Source: Candidatus Eisenbacteria bacterium
GTDB lineage: Bacteria; Desulfobacterota; Binatia; DP-6
Length of the DNA: 33,028 bases
Direction of reading: 5' to 3'
Assembly: GCA_035577985.1 (NCBI GenBank)
Contig: DATJZY010000012.1
Span: 1 to 33,028 of the forward strand
Numbering within the stretch: position 1 is the stretch's first letter; every line of letters starts with the position of its first letter. A program made the translations under genes and the position numbers. Shown piece by piece: positions 31,579-33,028 of this stretch. Under the pieces are notes generated by a model that saw nothing but the letters and a program-made list of their open reading frames with translations, did no database searches and was not told the DNA's origin.

Positions 31579-33028
31579 CTAGGGCTGCAGGTTCGTCTTC
31601 AGGAACAGCACGCCGTACGGGTTCCAGGTCGAGATGTTCCAGTAGATGTCCATGCCGTTGCCGACGTCGGACTGCGTGTACGCATCGATGATGTTCGCGC
31701 CGTAGAAGAACCCCCTGTCGAACGTCTTCCCGACCGGGGTGCACCCGAAGAAGAAGTCGACCGGGCGCACGTCGTCGCTCCGCATGCACGGGGCACCTGG
31801 CTGATCGACGCAGAGGGGATGGAAGAGGACGCCGCCGGGGCCGAGGGGCGATCCGACTTCGGTCGGTGACCCCTGGAGCAGGTGGGGCTTCGGGGGCGAC
31901 CACGGTCCCCACGGATCGCTCGCGAAACGGATGCGCACCGAGCCCGGGCCTTCGCCCGGCCGGTCGTGCGCGGGGTCGGCAAGCAGGTAGTCGCCGATGT
32001 CGCCGCCGTAGAGCATGACCCACTTGTCGATCGTGCCGCCGACCCAGCTCGCCGTGAACTGGTTCACGAGCGGCTGCTCCTCGAACGGGCTGCCGCCCGC
32101 GACGCCGTCGAGCGCGAGGGGCTTCGCGTTCGCCTGCTTTCGCGACCAGCGCGGAGACCCGTTGCGTGCGGTACCCGCGTAGAAGAACGGACGGAACACC
32201 CAACGCCCGTTGCGCGCACGCTTGATCGGCAGCTTGTGCACGAGGAGGTAGATCTGTGCCTGGCGCCCCTGCTCGCCCGAGAAGTGGGGCCGTCCCCAGA
32301 CGAGGAGCGCCCCGGTGCCCGGCTCGTAGTCGCTGGCGGCGGCCCGGCGCCCGGATCCGGACGCCGGGTGGAACGCGAAGCGCTTCACGGTGCGCGCCGT
32401 CGTGTTGATGAACTTGTTCGTGCGCAGGGTGGCGAGCGACTCGTAGTGGCCGCGCCGGCTCGGGTCCTCGATCGCGAGCTCCATCTCGTTGCCTTCGGTG
32501 AAGCGCTCGGAGCCGGGCGTGCCGTCGTTCTGCGAGCTCGACGGGTCGACGCAGAGGCCGTTCGCCGTGGGGAGACACGATTCGCCGAGGGACGCGTTGC
32601 AGCCGCCGCCCGTCGCGAGGTCGCAGGCGGTCGGGATGCCGTTCGGGGCCGGGACGCACTCGCCCACCGTCGTCGAGCAGCGCAGGCCATCCGCGCTCTT
32701 CCAGTTCGAGCGATCGGGATGGTCGGAGAGCGGGCCGCGACAGGCGGCGACGAGATCGGCGACGCCCGCCTTGCAGGGAATCGTGCCGCCGCGTCCCACG
32801 ATCGCCACCAGATGCTCGCCGTCGCTGTACGCCGAGACCGGTACCTGGCCGTATCCCATCGCGAGCGACTCGCCGTTTCGCGTCACGATGAGCCGCTGGA
32901 GCATGTTCGGGTCGCCCGGGATCGTGTCCATCGTGAGCGGCGGGACGCCGTCGGGTCGCACGAGCGGAATCGAGCCCTGCGAGTCGTCGTTGTGCTGCTG
33001 CGGGAAGCACACGGTGTCGAACACCTCG
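31579..33028 (-). CDS. Secreted DUF4185-like protein, 5' end outside window
   Basis: At least 481 residues, and the frame is still open at the right edge, so the N-terminus (and probably the signal peptide) is missing. The GTG at 33024 is probably internal. Segments such as GYGQVPVSAYSDGEHLVAIV, FTASWVGGTIDKWVMLYGGD, IRFASDPWGPWSPP and the end DIYWNISTWNPYGVLFLKTN match the blade pattern and typical C-terminus of DUF4185, a five-bladed propeller related to glycosidases. A Cys-rich insertion (residues about 110-160: LRCSTTVGECVP, TACDLATGGGCNAS) resembles the Cys-rich modules of the 1-1442 and 4973 genes. It is presumably exported; substrate and activity are unknown. Confidence 0.75.
   Translation of the reverse strand, partial: EVFDTVCFPQQHNDDSQGSIPLVRPDGVPPLTMDTIPGDPNMLQRLIVTRNGESLAMGYGQVPVSAYSDGEHLVAIVGRGGTIPCKAGVADLVAACRGPLSDHPDRSNWKSADGLRCSTTVGECVPAPNGIPTACDLATGGGCNASLGESCLPTANGLCVDPSSSQNDGTPGSERFTEGNEMELAIEDPSRRGHYESLATLRTNKFINTTARTVKRFAFHPASGSGRRAAASDYEPGTGALLVWGRPHFSGEQGRQAQIYLLVHKLPIKRARNGRWVFRPFFYAGTARNGSPRWSRKQANAKPLALDGVAGGSPFEEQPLVNQFTASWVGGTIDKWVMLYGGDIGDYLLADPAHDRPGEGPGSVRIRFASDPWGPWSPPKPHLLQGSPTEVGSPLGPGGVLFHPLCVDQPGAPCMRSDDVRPVDFFFGCTPVGKTFDRGFFYGANIIDAYTQSDVGNGMDIYWNISTWNPYGVLFLKTNLQP

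Noticed and set aside
31265..33010. Minus-strand frame of 581 codons overlapping the DUF4185-like gene
   Set aside because: Arg/Pro/Ala-rich alternative frame; the accepted frame shows conserved DUF4185-type aromatic motifs.

Overview
The window is very GC-rich chromosomal DNA (my estimate is close to 70% G+C) with dense, mostly convincing genes on both strands. I see no rRNA, tRNA, insertion sequence, phage gene or CRISPR array. Several features fit an uncultured soil or freshwater lineage of the former Deltaproteobacteria, possibly Candidatus Binatia/Binatota. These are large secreted proteins with Dickkopf-like Cys-rich repeats and a MopE-type Asp motif, a Ser/Thr-rich linker protein, two proteins of coenzyme-F420-associated families, and many lipid and aromatic-type oxidoreductases. 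The lineage is an inference from gene style, not a marker-based placement.

Layout. 1-1442 (-): N-terminal part of a secreted Cys-rich repeat protein that runs off the left edge. 1443-1875: a gene-free stretch. 1876-2745 (+): a DUF1189-like membrane protein. 2742-4886 (-): glutaminyl-tRNA synthetase and a SnoaL/NTF2-like protein. 4973-8077 (+): a large secreted beta-helix protein. 8080-9679 (-): a single-span membrane protein, a zinc-ribbon protein and a Ser/Thr-rich protein that seems to have lost its 5' end. 9772-12800 (+): a likely operon of glycosyltransferase, DUF6282-like amidohydrolase and Gfo/Idh/MocA dehydrogenase. 12818-14202 (-): phosphoglycerate mutase followed by a short-chain dehydrogenase. 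14290-15024 (+): a fatty-acid desaturase. It converges on an alkylglycerone-phosphate-synthase-like flavoprotein (15187-16788, -) across a spacer with two large hairpins.

16793-22265 (-) is a long co-directional run: 2Fe-2S ferredoxin, ferredoxin reductase, YtcJ-type amidohydrolase, LLM flavin/F420 oxidoreductase, glutathione S-transferase and two small RNA-recognition-motif proteins. One of the RRM genes appears to start at AUU. 22339-25270 (+) carries an enoyl-CoA hydratase, a C39-like cysteine-peptidase-fold protein, a lipoprotein and a methyltransferase. 25264-29647 (-) carries a secreted nucleoside-phosphorylase-family protein, a 3-ketosphinganine-reductase-like SDR and a secreted SBBP beta-propeller protein. 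29775-30889 (-) is a Xre/RES toxin-antitoxin pair with a clear double operator. Divergent from it is a DDN-type deazaflavin-dependent nitroreductase (30985-31401, +). A DUF4185-like secreted protein enters from the right edge (31579-33028, -).

Themes. Lipid chemistry recurs (desaturase, ether-lipid-type flavoprotein, ketosphinganine-reductase-like SDR, crotonase), as do redox enzymes (ferredoxin/reductase, LLM, DDN, GST). Secreted proteins are prominent, and three of them end in a similar Cys-initiated, basic, helical tail of about 100 residues. The most unusual points are that shared tail, the probable AUU start of an RRM gene, a hairpin sequence repeated behind two unrelated genes, and the operator architecture of the RES/Xre module.
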